From: HGM13006 sp964518645
GTDB lineage: Bacteria; Bacillota; Clostridia; Oscillospirales; Oscillospiraceae
Assembly: GCA_964518645.1 (NCBI GenBank)
Contig: CAZFGL010000070.1
Span: forward strand, 1-10,931
DNA: 10,931 nt
Direction: 5' to 3'
Part shown: piece by piece, positions 1 to 5,866 of the stretch
Layout: each line of letters starts with the position of its first letter
Numbering within the stretch: position 1 is the first letter of the stretch
Made by a program: the position numbers and the translations under genes
The notes under the pieces: generated by a model
The model's database searches: none
The model's input: the letters and a program-made list of their open reading frames with translations, nothing else
What the model was told of the DNA's origin: nothing

Positions 1-2
1 AG

Positions 3-458
3 CGCTACGGCGAGGACTATGTCCGTGAGGATGGCTTCTGGAAGATCCTCCACGAGTGCGTGCTGAACGACGCAGGTGGCGCACAGGATGTTACCAACTT
101 CGCAATCGACTGCTACAACAAGTTCAAGAACCCCATGGGCCCCGGCGGTCCCGGAGGCCCCGGCCCCGGTGGCAAGGATGGCAAGCCCGGCGGCCCCGAG
201 GGTGCAAAGCCCGGCCCCGGCGGTCCCGGTGGCGAAGGCCCCACCAACAAGCCCAAGAAGGGCCAGGCATTCTCCAAGATGGCCGGCGGTCCTCCCAAGG
301 GCAGCTTCCCTGCATCCCACCAGACCTGGTCTCCCGTGCAGCCTGCACAGGACTCCACTCCCTGGCCCGAGCCCTTCACCACTCTGGACGACGTATCCGT
401 CCACTATGTGGTCGGCCTCGGGGCAAACAAGGGCGCACAGCCTAAGAAAAAGCCCTGA
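3..458 (+). CDS. SnoaL/NTF2-like protein with Gly/Pro-rich insertion (5' truncated)
   Basis: The window opens inside this gene; 151 residues to the TGA stop are visible and the true start lies upstream. The first visible residues (RYGEDYVREDGFWKI) look like the last beta strands of a SnoaL-like / nuclear transport factor 2 fold, where a Tyr-Glu-Asp...Val-x-Glu-Asp-Gly-x-Trp-Lys-Ile pattern is common. The segment SHQTWSPVQPAQDSTPWPEPFTTLDD (visible residues 105-130, split here only as a description) resembles the proline-rich tail of such proteins. Between them, residues 46-80 are almost only Gly and Pro with a few Lys, Glu and Asp, like an imperfect collagen repeat. The C-terminus is basic (KKKP). 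Family members include small lyases, isomerases and dehydratases, but no catalytic residue can be assigned from this fragment. It is followed after 87 bases by a solute-binding lipoprotein gene on the same strand. The family call is a pattern judgement on a partial protein. Confidence 0.6.
   Translation, partial: RYGEDYVREDGFWKILHECVLNDAGGAQDVTNFAIDCYNKFKNPMGPGGPGGPGPGGKDGKPGGPEGAKPGPGGPGGEGPTNKPKKGQAFSKMAGGPPKGSFPASHQTWSPVQPAQDSTPWPEPFTTLDDVSVHYVVGLGANKGAQPKKKP
138..242 (+). repeat. Gly/Pro-rich, collagen-like coding repeat
   Basis: This stretch is nearly all G and C and encodes about 35 residues dominated by Gly and Pro. Gly falls at every third residue for runs of five or six triplets, with breaks. 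A 17-base unit, GGCCCCGGCGGTCCCGG, occurs exactly at 138-154 and again at 213-229 in the same reading frame, which suggests growth by internal duplication. It lies inside the SnoaL-like gene, between its last fold strands and its C-terminal tail. Confidence 0.8.
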
Positions 459-472
459 TTCCCTGTGAAGAC

Positions 473-500
473 ATTCCGGCAGCTGAAGGGCTGCCGGAAT
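473..500 (+). terminator. Hairpin between SnoaL-like gene and binding-protein gene
   Basis: ATTCCGGCAGC (473-483) pairs perfectly with GCTGCCGGAAT (490-500) around a 6-base loop. It begins 14 bases after the stop of the upstream gene. The tail that follows (ACTTTCCC) is only weakly T-rich, so it may be a leaky terminator or an mRNA-stability hairpin rather than a full stop. It could set different levels of the two flanking genes. Confidence 0.55.
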
Positions 501-514
501 ACTTTCCCAATGTA

Positions 515-526
515 TTTGTATACAAA
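515..526. promoter_or_regulatory. 12-bp palindrome, possible GntR-type operator
   Basis: TTTGTATACAAA is a perfect 12-base palindrome starting 31 bases before the ATG of the binding-protein gene. Its GT...AC core matches the general form of operators bound by GntR-family regulators. The inner TATACA could also serve as a -10 element, but I see no convincing -35 about 17 bases upstream. No GntR gene is in the window, so the regulator is unknown. Confidence 0.4.
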
Positions 527-545
527 ATGTAAAGAGGTACCCAAT

Positions 546-2306
546 ATGAATTCTAAAAAGATGATTGCGCTGCTGCTGGCAGTTTGCATGGTTCTGTGCA
601 TGCTGGCCGGTTGTGGCGATACCACAGAGAGCAGTAAGGCTGTATCCGAGACAGCCCCCACCACGTCTGCGCCCGCAGAAAGCAACGATGCTGTGGAAGA
701 AACCAGTGTGGCAGAAGCATCCCTGGTGGATGAGGAAGCAGCTGCGCAGGAGGAACAGGCACTGGCCATCAGTGAGCTGGTGATCGAAAACCCCTACACC
801 TTCCCACTGGTGGAGGAAGAGACTGTGGCCACCATGTGGTGTGACCTGATCCCGCCCCTGTTCAACGCCATGCCCAACGGTATGTCCGACAACCTGGTTA
901 TTCAGAAATTGCAGGAGCGCACAGGTGTTACCCTGGAAATCACCAGTACCGCGATTACCAGTGCAGCAGATACCGTCAGCCTTCTGGTTGCCTCCGGTGA
1001 TTACCCCGAGATCTGGTCCGCCTTTGGATCCTACTATACCGGCGGTATTCCCGAGGCCATTGAAGAGGAACTGATCTGGGATCTGGCTGAGTACAAGGAG
1101 AATTTCCCCTCCTATTTCACCATTCTGGACAACTATCCCGCTTACGGCAAGAACGCCTATACCGATGACGGCCAGATCGGCGTGCTCAACGGCATTTGGA
1201 CCAACCCTGTGGTAGACGTGGGTCTTGCAGTTCGTCAGGACTATCTGGACGAGCTGAATCTGGACACTCCGGTAACTCTGGATGATTTCTATGAAGCTCT
1301 GGTACTGATGAAGTCCGAATTCGGTGCGACTTATTATATGAATCAGGATTCCAGTGACCCTGTAAACTCCTTTGCACAGTGCTTCGGCGTGGTCGGCAAT
1401 GCAACCACCAGCTCCACCTATGCCTACTACATGGCCAGAAACGGTGAAGAGGTGGCGTTCAGCCCCCTGGAGGACGGCTTCAAGGATTATCTGGAGACCA
1501 TGGCCAAGTGGTACTCCGAGGGCCTGATCTATGCGGACTTCCTGTCTGCACCTGACTCCATCCCCGCTACGGACATTCTTCTGGGTGGTTCCATCGGCGT
1601 TACTTACTATAACACTGCATCCTACACCACTCTGATGGCACAGGTTGACGAGGGCAGCACCTTTAAGCTGACCCCTGTTGAGGTGCCTGTGAATGTGGAG
1701 ACCGGCGAGCACGGCCATCTGGGTCGTCAGGTGGACTATACCTCTCCCAAGGGCTACTCCCTGAGCACCGCTCTGGAGCCGGGCAGCGACAAGTTCGACG
1801 CTGTTTGTGGCATGCTGGACTACCTCTACACCGACGAAGGTTCTGAGCTGTTCAACTATGGTGTGGAAGGGGAGACCTTCACCTATGGTGCTGACGGAGA
1901 ACATGTGTGGACAGACCTGATGGTGAACAATCCCGACGGGCTGGCTTATTCCTGGTGCCTCAGCCGTTATACCTTCGGTGCCGGTTCCTTCCGGATCGAT
2001 TCCTCCCGTACTCTGGCCAACTATGGCGATGAGGAGATGAATCTGATCAACGTCTGGAACGGTGGCGCTGTGGATACCCGTGACGTGCTGACCACGGCAC
2101 TGAGCCTGACTTCTGACGAGGCTGCTGATTTTGCTGCTGCATTCAGCGACATCCGCACCTATGTACAGCAGAACATTCTGGCCTTCATCACCGGAACCAG
2201 ATCCATTGACGAGTATGATGCCTTTGCTGCTGACATTGAGGGCATGGGCATTGAAACCTGCACTGGCATCCTTCAGGATGCACTGGATCGCTATAACCAG
2301 CGGTAA
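546..2306 (+). CDS. LplA-like family 1 solute-binding lipoprotein of an ABC importer
   Basis: Encodes a 586-residue extracytoplasmic binding protein that would be tethered to the membrane and hand substrate to an ABC permease. Residues 1-23 form a lipoprotein signal peptide: Lys-Lys, a hydrophobic core, then the lipobox LAGC with Cys23 as the lipid anchor. Residues 24-78 are an acidic, Ser/Thr/Ala-rich linker. The rest resembles large family 1 binding proteins of the LplA type. The C-terminus (YVQQNILAFITGT, later DALDRYNQR) is typical of that group, which mostly serves oligosaccharide (CUT1) importers. The ATG at 546 is chosen because AAAGAGGT (531-538) precedes it by 7 bases and the signal peptide begins there; an in-frame GTG at 465 would add 27 non-signal residues. 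No permease gene adjoins it: upstream is the SnoaL-like gene, downstream a convergent flavodoxin-like gene. The substrate is unknown; a sugar is only the family's common case. Confidence 0.88.
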   Translation: MNSKKMIALLLAVCMVLCMLAGCGDTTESSKAVSETAPTTSAPAESNDAVEETSVAEASLVDEEAAAQEEQALAISELVIENPYTFPLVEEETVATMWCDLIPPLFNAMPNGMSDNLVIQKLQERTGVTLEITSTAITSAADTVSLLVASGDYPEIWSAFGSYYTGGIPEAIEEELIWDLAEYKENFPSYFTILDNYPAYGKNAYTDDGQIGVLNGIWTNPVVDVGLAVRQDYLDELNLDTPVTLDDFYEALVLMKSEFGATYYMNQDSSDPVNSFAQCFGVVGNATTSSTYAYYMARNGEEVAFSPLEDGFKDYLETMAKWYSEGLIYADFLSAPDSIPATDILLGGSIGVTYYNTASYTTLMAQVDEGSTFKLTPVEVPVNVETGEHGHLGRQVDYTSPKGYSLSTALEPGSDKFDAVCGMLDYLYTDEGSELFNYGVEGETFTYGADGEHVWTDLMVNNPDGLAYSWCLSRYTFGAGSFRIDSSRTLANYGDEEMNLINVWNGGAVDTRDVLTTALSLTSDEAADFAAAFSDIRTYVQQNILAFITGTRSIDEYDAFAADIEGMGIETCTGILQDALDRYNQR

Positions 2307-2329
2307 ATATCCATCCATATGAGCATGAC

Positions 2330-2363
2330 TTTGGGCCGGCATCCTTTTGGATGCCGGCCCAAA
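2330..2363. terminator. Long perfect hairpin between convergent genes
   Basis: TTTGGGCCGGCATCC (2330-2344) pairs perfectly over 15 bases with GGATGCCGGCCCAAA (2349-2363), leaving a 4-base TTTT loop. It lies 23 bases after the binding-protein stop and 12 bases beyond the stop of the flavodoxin-like gene on the other strand. That position suits a bidirectional terminator. However, neither strand has a clear T-run after the stem (AAGC on +, GTCATG on -), so termination would rely on the GC-rich stem alone or on another mechanism. Confidence 0.6.
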
Positions 2364-2375
2364 AAGCTGTGCAGG

Positions 2376-3287
2376 TCAGCTGATACAGGTGTACATGGCA
2401 TAGGGGGGTCTGGGATCACCGGTGGTGGTGAGGAAATAATCCTCGATGATCTCTGCCATGAAGATCTTCGCCTTGGTAAGATCCCGCTTGGAGGGACGCT
2501 TGGCCATATCGTAATGCCAGAAGGTGGAGCCGGGCTTGCCAATGCCCAGAGGGTCGTTCCCCTCCAGCATGGAATAGTCGTCTTCCACCGCCATATATTT
2601 TTCGATCACTGCTGTCTTTGCGGGATCGGAAGTGAATTCCTCTGCCTCCGGCTCCAGCGTCCAGCGCTGAAGCATGGCCTGGGCATCGGCAATGTTTATA
2701 CCAAGTTCCTTGGCGCAGCCGTCCACCGCCTCGTGGCGCATCTCCTTGCCCGGGCAGGCAAACCGGCCCACGGTACGCACGCCGTTGACCCGGAGCAGCT
2801 CTTCCAGAACGCCCAGCGTACCGCGACACTCCGGTTCACCGACACCGCTGCCACCGTAGGTGGTGTAGACCACGCCGTAGATGGTGGGAAGATTGTCACC
2901 CTTTGCGCCGGGGGAGCCGGTGGCCACAGAGGGAGCGACAATACCGGGAATGCCGGAATGATTCATAAGACGGGCGATGGGGTTTTTCTCCGGATCGCCG
3001 GGGTTGGAGGGATTGGAGGTGGTACCCATGATGGTCTTTCCGCCGGTGAGCCCCAGCAGCTGATAGACCTCCTTGTAGGGCAGTCCGGCCACGATCAGGG
3101 AGCCGAGAACCACAATGTCATACTCCCAGAAATATACCGGGTTTGCGGCCCAGTCCTTTTTTGGAGTGATCTTTTCACAACGGGTCTCAAAGCCGTATTC
3201 CTCCAGAACTTCGGCCATGGCCTTGCCAACCATTTCGGTATTGCCGGTCAGGGAGCCATACAGCACCACCGCTTTACGCTTTTTCAT
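2376..3287 (-). CDS. Flavodoxin-like protein with C-terminal extension
   Basis: A soluble 303-residue protein whose first two thirds look like a flavodoxin fold that would bind FMN and carry electrons or reduce a small substrate. Residues 8-17 (VLYGSLTGNT) match the flavodoxin phosphate-binding loop Ser-x-Thr-Gly-Asn-Thr. Residues 58-75 (IVVLGSLIVAGLPYKEVY) correspond to the second flavin loop, and residues 141-152 (YTTYGGSGVGEP) to the third. FACPG at 176-180 follows. Classical flavodoxins are 140-180 residues. The remaining ~90 residues here, Asp/Glu- and Pro-containing with no clear motif, form an unassigned extension. The start at 3287 is supported by AGGAGG (3301-3296) 8 bases upstream. 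It is transcribed alone from the divergent control region shared with the AraC-type regulator. Its redox partner is unknown, and no cysteine cluster for an Fe-S centre is seen. Confidence 0.75.
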   Translation of the reverse strand: MKKRKAVVLYGSLTGNTEMVGKAMAEVLEEYGFETRCEKITPKKDWAANPVYFWEYDIVVLGSLIVAGLPYKEVYQLLGLTGGKTIMGTTSNPSNPGDPEKNPIARLMNHSGIPGIVAPSVATGSPGAKGDNLPTIYGVVYTTYGGSGVGEPECRGTLGVLEELLRVNGVRTVGRFACPGKEMRHEAVDGCAKELGINIADAQAMLQRWTLEPEAEEFTSDPAKTAVIEKYMAVEDDYSMLEGNDPLGIGKPGSTFWHYDMAKRPSKRDLTKAKIFMAEIIEDYFLTTTGDPRPPYAMYTCIS

Positions 3288-3346
3288 AGAAGGTACCTCC
3301 TGTAATTGAGAATGGATGAGACCCCTTCGGGTCGTCTGATGGGTTC

Positions 3347-3375
3347 AGTGTAGCACATTTAAATTTCAGGAGCAA
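3347..3375 (-). promoter_or_regulatory. Sigma-A promoter of the flavodoxin-like gene
   Basis: Read on the - strand, -35 TTGCTC (3375-3370) and -10 TACACT (3352-3347) are separated by 17 bases, with a TG one base before the -10 (extended -10). The predicted start is near 3340, giving a leader of about 50 bases. That leader contains a small GACCC/GGGTC hairpin at 3320-3333. Confidence 0.65.
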
Positions 3376-3383
3376 CCGGCAAG

Positions 3384-3412
3384 AATTAAAAGATGTATCA
3401 GAAATTAAAAGA
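3384..3412. promoter_or_regulatory. Direct repeat in the divergent control region, possible AraC-type site
   Basis: AATTAAAAGA occurs at 3384-3393 and again at 3403-3412, with start points 19 bases apart, close to two helical turns. It lies upstream of both divergent promoters. AraC-family proteins often bind two direct repeats about two turns apart, and the AraC-type gene starts 75 bases away, so autoregulation or control of the flavodoxin-like gene is a reasonable inference. The A/T-rich nature lowers the weight of the match. Confidence 0.4.
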
Positions 3413-3426
3413 ACAGCGCGAAAATC

Positions 3427-3453
3427 TTGTTTTTTAAACGGAGATGTGATAAT
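3427..3453 (+). promoter_or_regulatory. Likely promoter of the AraC-type regulator
   Basis: An extended -10 element, TGTGATAAT (3445-3453), lies 33 bases before the ATG. The best -35 is TTGTTT (3427-3432), but the spacer is only 15 bases, so recognition probably rests on the extended -10. Confidence 0.45.
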
Positions 3454-3486
3454 AGTTTAATATCTGATTTATTGGAGCGAGATACC

Positions 3487-4728
3487 ATGACAAAACACAA
3501 TCAGGCGGATAAGTGGCTGCTGGAACGGTGGGAGTCCCCTCTGGGAGCAAGACTTCTGGGGAATCTTCTGCTGCATCCCCCGGAGAAAAGCCCGTTGGAG
3601 GATCCGGAGCTGGATTTTCTTATGAGCTGCGCCGGGTTCTGTCTGGTGGTTTGCGGGGTGGCCTATCAAAATGACCTGCCCCGCACCATGCAGACGCTGG
3701 CAAAACAGCAGGAGGTCACCTGCACATGCATTTCCGACGCCCTGCGGAATGCAGAGGGCTATTTTTCTATTACCGCAGAGCTTGACAATCAGCTGGTGGG
3801 GCTTTTGATCCCCTGTGAGCTGGAGGGCCTGGAAGAGGGAAGGTTTGAGGAGATGCTCCGGGAGACCCTGGGGCCTGCACTCCGGCAGCTGACCGGGGAG
3901 CAGGGAATCCCTGTTTACACCACATACAGCGTTCAGCGGGAGCTTTCCCGGGTGAGTCACGGTTATGGATTGATGAAAAATGCCATGACCTATCTGAATT
4001 ATATTCAGGGACAGCAAGGGGAACTTTTGCAGGTGCGGCAGCCGGAGCCCAAACCCCATATCGGGTTGTGGAATCAGATGGAGGCCAGCAGTCAGCGGTT
4101 TGTGGAAGGGTTCCTTGCGGGAGATGAGGCTATGGCGGCAGGGGAGGTGGACAGAACCATTGAGGCCATCACACAGTGGATCGCCCCATCCAAGGACAGC
4201 CTTCTGGCGGATGTGCAGTATTATTTTGACCTGATTCTGAACCGGCTGACGACCCAGTTCGGAGAAGGGGTGGTACAGGATGTGGCGCTGGTGGACGCGA
4301 TTTTTGAAGCCCCCGGTCTCAGACAGCTTCGGAACAATCTCCGGGAGACGGTTCATCTTCTGTACCGGAATATGCGCAGAAACGCTACTGACGGTACGTT
4401 TTACTTCTACCTGAAGGTGCGACAGTATATGGATGACCATATCCGGGATTACAGTCTCTCCGCCGGAGGAATTGCAGAAACCTTCTCCGTCAGTCCCCAG
4501 CTTCTGTCCATTCAGTTTAAAAAATGCTTCGGGATCACTCCCATGCGCTACATGGAGCAGAAGCGGGTGGAACTGATCCAGCAGGCGTTGCTGACGACGG
4601 ACTGCTCGTTGGATATGATTTGTCAGCAGGTGGGAATGGGCAGCGTCTCGACTCTCCACCGGGTCTTTCAGAAGCACTGCGGTCAAAGCCCCGGGGTATT
4701 CCGGAAAACGGCTGCAAAAAATCAATAA
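3487..4728 (+). CDS. AraC-family transcriptional regulator
   Basis: A 413-residue cytoplasmic DNA-binding regulator. The C-terminal ~100 residues (about 308-408) are an AraC-type double helix-turn-helix: first helix pair around LSAGGIAETFSVSPQLLSIQFKK (323-345, paraphrased), then the signature ITPMRYMEQKRVELIQQ, and a second pair at 374-395 ending in the GQSPGVFRK motif. The N-terminal 300 residues have no transmembrane segment and no cupin-like sugar-binding pattern. Residues 100-180 (LVGLLIP, then a Ser-Tyr/Gly-Tyr...Ala-Met stretch) loosely resemble the degenerate cyclase-like region between sensor and HTH in YesN-type regulators. The start is the ATG at 3487 with GGAG (3474-3477) 9 bases upstream; a TTG at 3427 lacks a ribosome site and overlaps the promoter. 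It diverges from the flavodoxin-like gene, its most likely target besides itself. The neighbouring LplA-like protein is another possible target, since AraC/YesN regulators often accompany those. Confidence 0.88.
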   Translation: MTKHNQADKWLLERWESPLGARLLGNLLLHPPEKSPLEDPELDFLMSCAGFCLVVCGVAYQNDLPRTMQTLAKQQEVTCTCISDALRNAEGYFSITAELDNQLVGLLIPCELEGLEEGRFEEMLRETLGPALRQLTGEQGIPVYTTYSVQRELSRVSHGYGLMKNAMTYLNYIQGQQGELLQVRQPEPKPHIGLWNQMEASSQRFVEGFLAGDEAMAAGEVDRTIEAITQWIAPSKDSLLADVQYYFDLILNRLTTQFGEGVVQDVALVDAIFEAPGLRQLRNNLRETVHLLYRNMRRNATDGTFYFYLKVRQYMDDHIRDYSLSAGGIAETFSVSPQLLSIQFKKCFGITPMRYMEQKRVELIQQALLTTDCSLDMICQQVGMGSVSTLHRVFQKHCGQSPGVFRKTAAKNQ

Positions 4729-4741
4729 TAGAACACAATAA

Positions 4742-4771
4742 CCCCCACCGCGGGATGCGCAGCGGTGGGGG
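4742..4771. terminator. Bidirectional terminator between AraC and LysR genes
   Basis: CCCCCACCGC (4742-4751) pairs with GCGGTGGGGG (4762-4771) around a 10-base loop, starting 14 bases after the AraC-type stop. On the + strand it is followed by ATTATTCG. On the - strand it is followed by TTATTGTGTTCTATTATT, which is more T-rich, so it should end transcripts from both sides. Flanking AATAA and TTATT can extend the stem. Confidence 0.75.
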
Positions 4772-4780
4772 ATTATTCGC

Positions 4781-4805
4781 AAAATTCATAGAAAACATGA
4801 ATTTT
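4781..4805. promoter_or_regulatory. 9-bp inverted repeat upstream of an antisense promoter
   Basis: AAAATTCAT (4781-4789) and ATGAATTTT (4797-4805) form a perfect inverted repeat with a 7-base spacer. A further ATGAA copy is at 4806-4810. The dyad ends 7 bases before the -35 of the rightward promoter, the usual place for an activator site. A weak transcript hairpin is the alternative, but the stem is A/T-rich. Confidence 0.5.
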
Positions 4806-4811
4806 ATGAAA

Positions 4812-4840
4812 TTGACAACATGATGTGCCGGTGATACACT
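4812..4840 (+). promoter_or_regulatory. Near-consensus sigma-A promoter, antisense to the LysR gene
   Basis: TTGACA (4812-4817, perfect -35), a 17-base spacer and TACACT (4835-4840) form a strong housekeeping-type promoter, and TG one base before the -10 adds an extended -10. The expected start is near 4847, inside the 3' end of the LysR gene, which runs the other way. No ribosome site or plausible coding frame follows on the + strand, so the product would be an antisense RNA or a long leader reaching the dehydrogenase gene at 5867. It is the best promoter match in the window. Confidence 0.65.
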
Positions 4841-5742
4841 CATACTATGGAAGCGTAAAAACGGGCGATTTCGTTATAAAATGCCAAGGATGCGGCGGAG
4901 AAATGATGACCCTTTCGGAATGCCACGCCGATGGTTTTTTGAGAAAAGCTGTCGGCAAGCTTCAAATGCCGGATCTCCAGCAGGGGCTTTTCTCGGAGGT
5001 AAAGACTGACACCTTCTGTGATGGAGTGGGGGGTGATCTCCACAGCGCGGCCACTTCCAATGAGAATTTCAGCGATCTCTGTGTCATAGCCCTCGTAGAT
5101 GACTTTGGGCTCAAATCCGGACATGTGGCAGAAATCCAGCGTGGCGTTTTTCATGCCGTAGCCCAGATTGGTGGTAATGAACCCGTCCTGGGCAAATTCC
5201 TTCAGGTAGACGTATTCCCGGTTTGCCAGAGGATGATTTTTGGCGACCATAATGGTCAGTTGATCCTCATAGAGCGGCTCCCAGACGATCTCCTCCCCGG
5301 AAATCGGGTCGATGCACAGACAGAAATCCACTGTGCCAAGCATCAGACTGGTGGTCATCTGCTCCTGAGAGAGCAGGAGACAGTACATGGAGACGTCCTC
5401 GTTTTTGATCATGAAGTCCCGAACCAGGTGCTTGATAAATACGTCGGCGCTGACACCAATTCGCACGGTTTTGTCCTCCAATCCGGCCATGCTCCGTACC
5501 TGAAGGGTACCGCTTTCCAGACTGGTGAGGGCCTGATTCCCGTATTGAAGAAGGGTCTGACCGAATCGGTTGACCCGGACACCGTTTCCATGACGATCCA
5601 GAAGCTTTACGCCCAGCTCGCTTTCCAGCTTTGCAATGGATTTGGACAATGCCGACTGGGTAACATGCAGTGTTTCCGAAGCCCGGGAGAAGCTTTCCAG
5701 CCGGGCGATTTCCTTGAGATAGATCAGCTGTTGAATTTCCAT
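4840..5742 (-). CDS. LysR-family transcriptional regulator
   Basis: A 300-residue protein, the normal length for LysR-type regulators. Residues 1-60 are the winged helix-turn-helix (ESFSRASETLHVTQSALSKS, then KLESELGVKLLDR), which matches the family pattern closely. A linker helix follows to about residue 88. The rest is the two-lobed effector-binding domain that resembles periplasmic binding proteins, starting at TVRIGVSAD (92-100). Start at 5742 has GGGAG (5753-5749) 6 bases upstream. It is transcribed away from the dehydrogenase/Dpp-type cluster across a 124-base gap, the classical arrangement in which a LysR regulator controls the divergent operon and itself. The co-inducer is unknown but may be the imported compound or its product. 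Its 3' end is overlapped by the start of an antisense transcript predicted from 4812-4840. Confidence 0.93.
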   Translation of the reverse strand: MEIQQLIYLKEIARLESFSRASETLHVTQSALSKSIAKLESELGVKLLDRHGNGVRVNRFGQTLLQYGNQALTSLESGTLQVRSMAGLEDKTVRIGVSADVFIKHLVRDFMIKNEDVSMYCLLLSQEQMTTSLMLGTVDFCLCIDPISGEEIVWEPLYEDQLTIMVAKNHPLANREYVYLKEFAQDGFITTNLGYGMKNATLDFCHMSGFEPKVIYEGYDTEIAEILIGSGRAVEITPHSITEGVSLYLREKPLLEIRHLKLADSFSQKTIGVAFRKGHHFSAASLAFYNEIARFYASIV

Positions 5743-5787
5743 ATAAATCTCCCATGTCCGCAGGGCGGACGAACCGTATCGTAAGTG

Positions 5788-5812
5788 ATTTTCAGGGCCT
5801 TGCCCTGAAAAT
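5788..5812. promoter_or_regulatory. Hairpin/dyad at the LysR transcription start
   Basis: ATTTTCAGGGC (5788-5798) and GCCCTGAAAAT (5802-5812) form a perfect 11-base inverted repeat with a 3-base spacer. It abuts the LysR -10 and covers the predicted start near 5806. It could be an operator that blocks LysR transcription, a hairpin at the 5' end of its mRNA, or a block to read-through from the antisense promoter. Confidence 0.5.
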
Positions 5813-5841
5813 ATCTTAACATATCAGATTTTTTATGGCAA
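5813..5841 (-). promoter_or_regulatory. Sigma-A promoter of the LysR gene with overlapping dyad
   Basis: On the - strand, -35 TTGCCA (5841-5836) and -10 TAAGAT (5818-5813) are 17 bases apart, with an extended TG. ATCT (5813-5816) and AGAT (5826-5829) form a small interrupted dyad over the -10, of the general kind bound by LysR regulators, so autoregulation is plausible. A clear promoter for the rightward cluster is not seen; TTGCCC (5800-5805) with TATCAG (5822-5827) is a weak candidate. Confidence 0.6.
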
Positions 5842-5866
5842 CTTTTTTAAACCGGGAGGCGAGAAT

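Noticed and set aside
138..242. GC-rich repeat considered as a CRISPR or mobile-element repeat
   Set aside because: It is in frame within a coding region and encodes a Gly/Pro-rich peptide; there are no regular spacers, target duplications or transposase.
465..545. Upstream GTG start for the LplA-like protein
   Set aside because: It would place the hairpin and palindrome inside the coding region and bury the lipoprotein signal peptide behind 27 residues; the ATG at 546 has its own ribosome site.
2319..3305. Open + strand frame opposite the flavodoxin-like gene
   Set aside because: The - strand frame has a good ribosome site, promoter and flavin-loop motifs; the + frame has none.
3469..4782. 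437-codon open - strand frame opposite the AraC-type gene
   Set aside because: It runs through the terminator hairpin and has no domain signal; the + frame encodes an unmistakable AraC HTH.
4881..5009. Possible small + strand gene (42 codons) after the antisense promoter
   Set aside because: No ribosome site precedes the ATG and the whole frame lies within conserved LysR coding sequence on the other strand.
4825..5784. Long open frame on the + strand opposite the LysR gene (about 319 codons)
   Set aside because: It mirrors the LysR gene, has no ribosome site, and its translation lacks any recognisable domain, whereas the - strand frame is a textbook LysR protein. Codon bias in GC-rich genes leaves such frames open.
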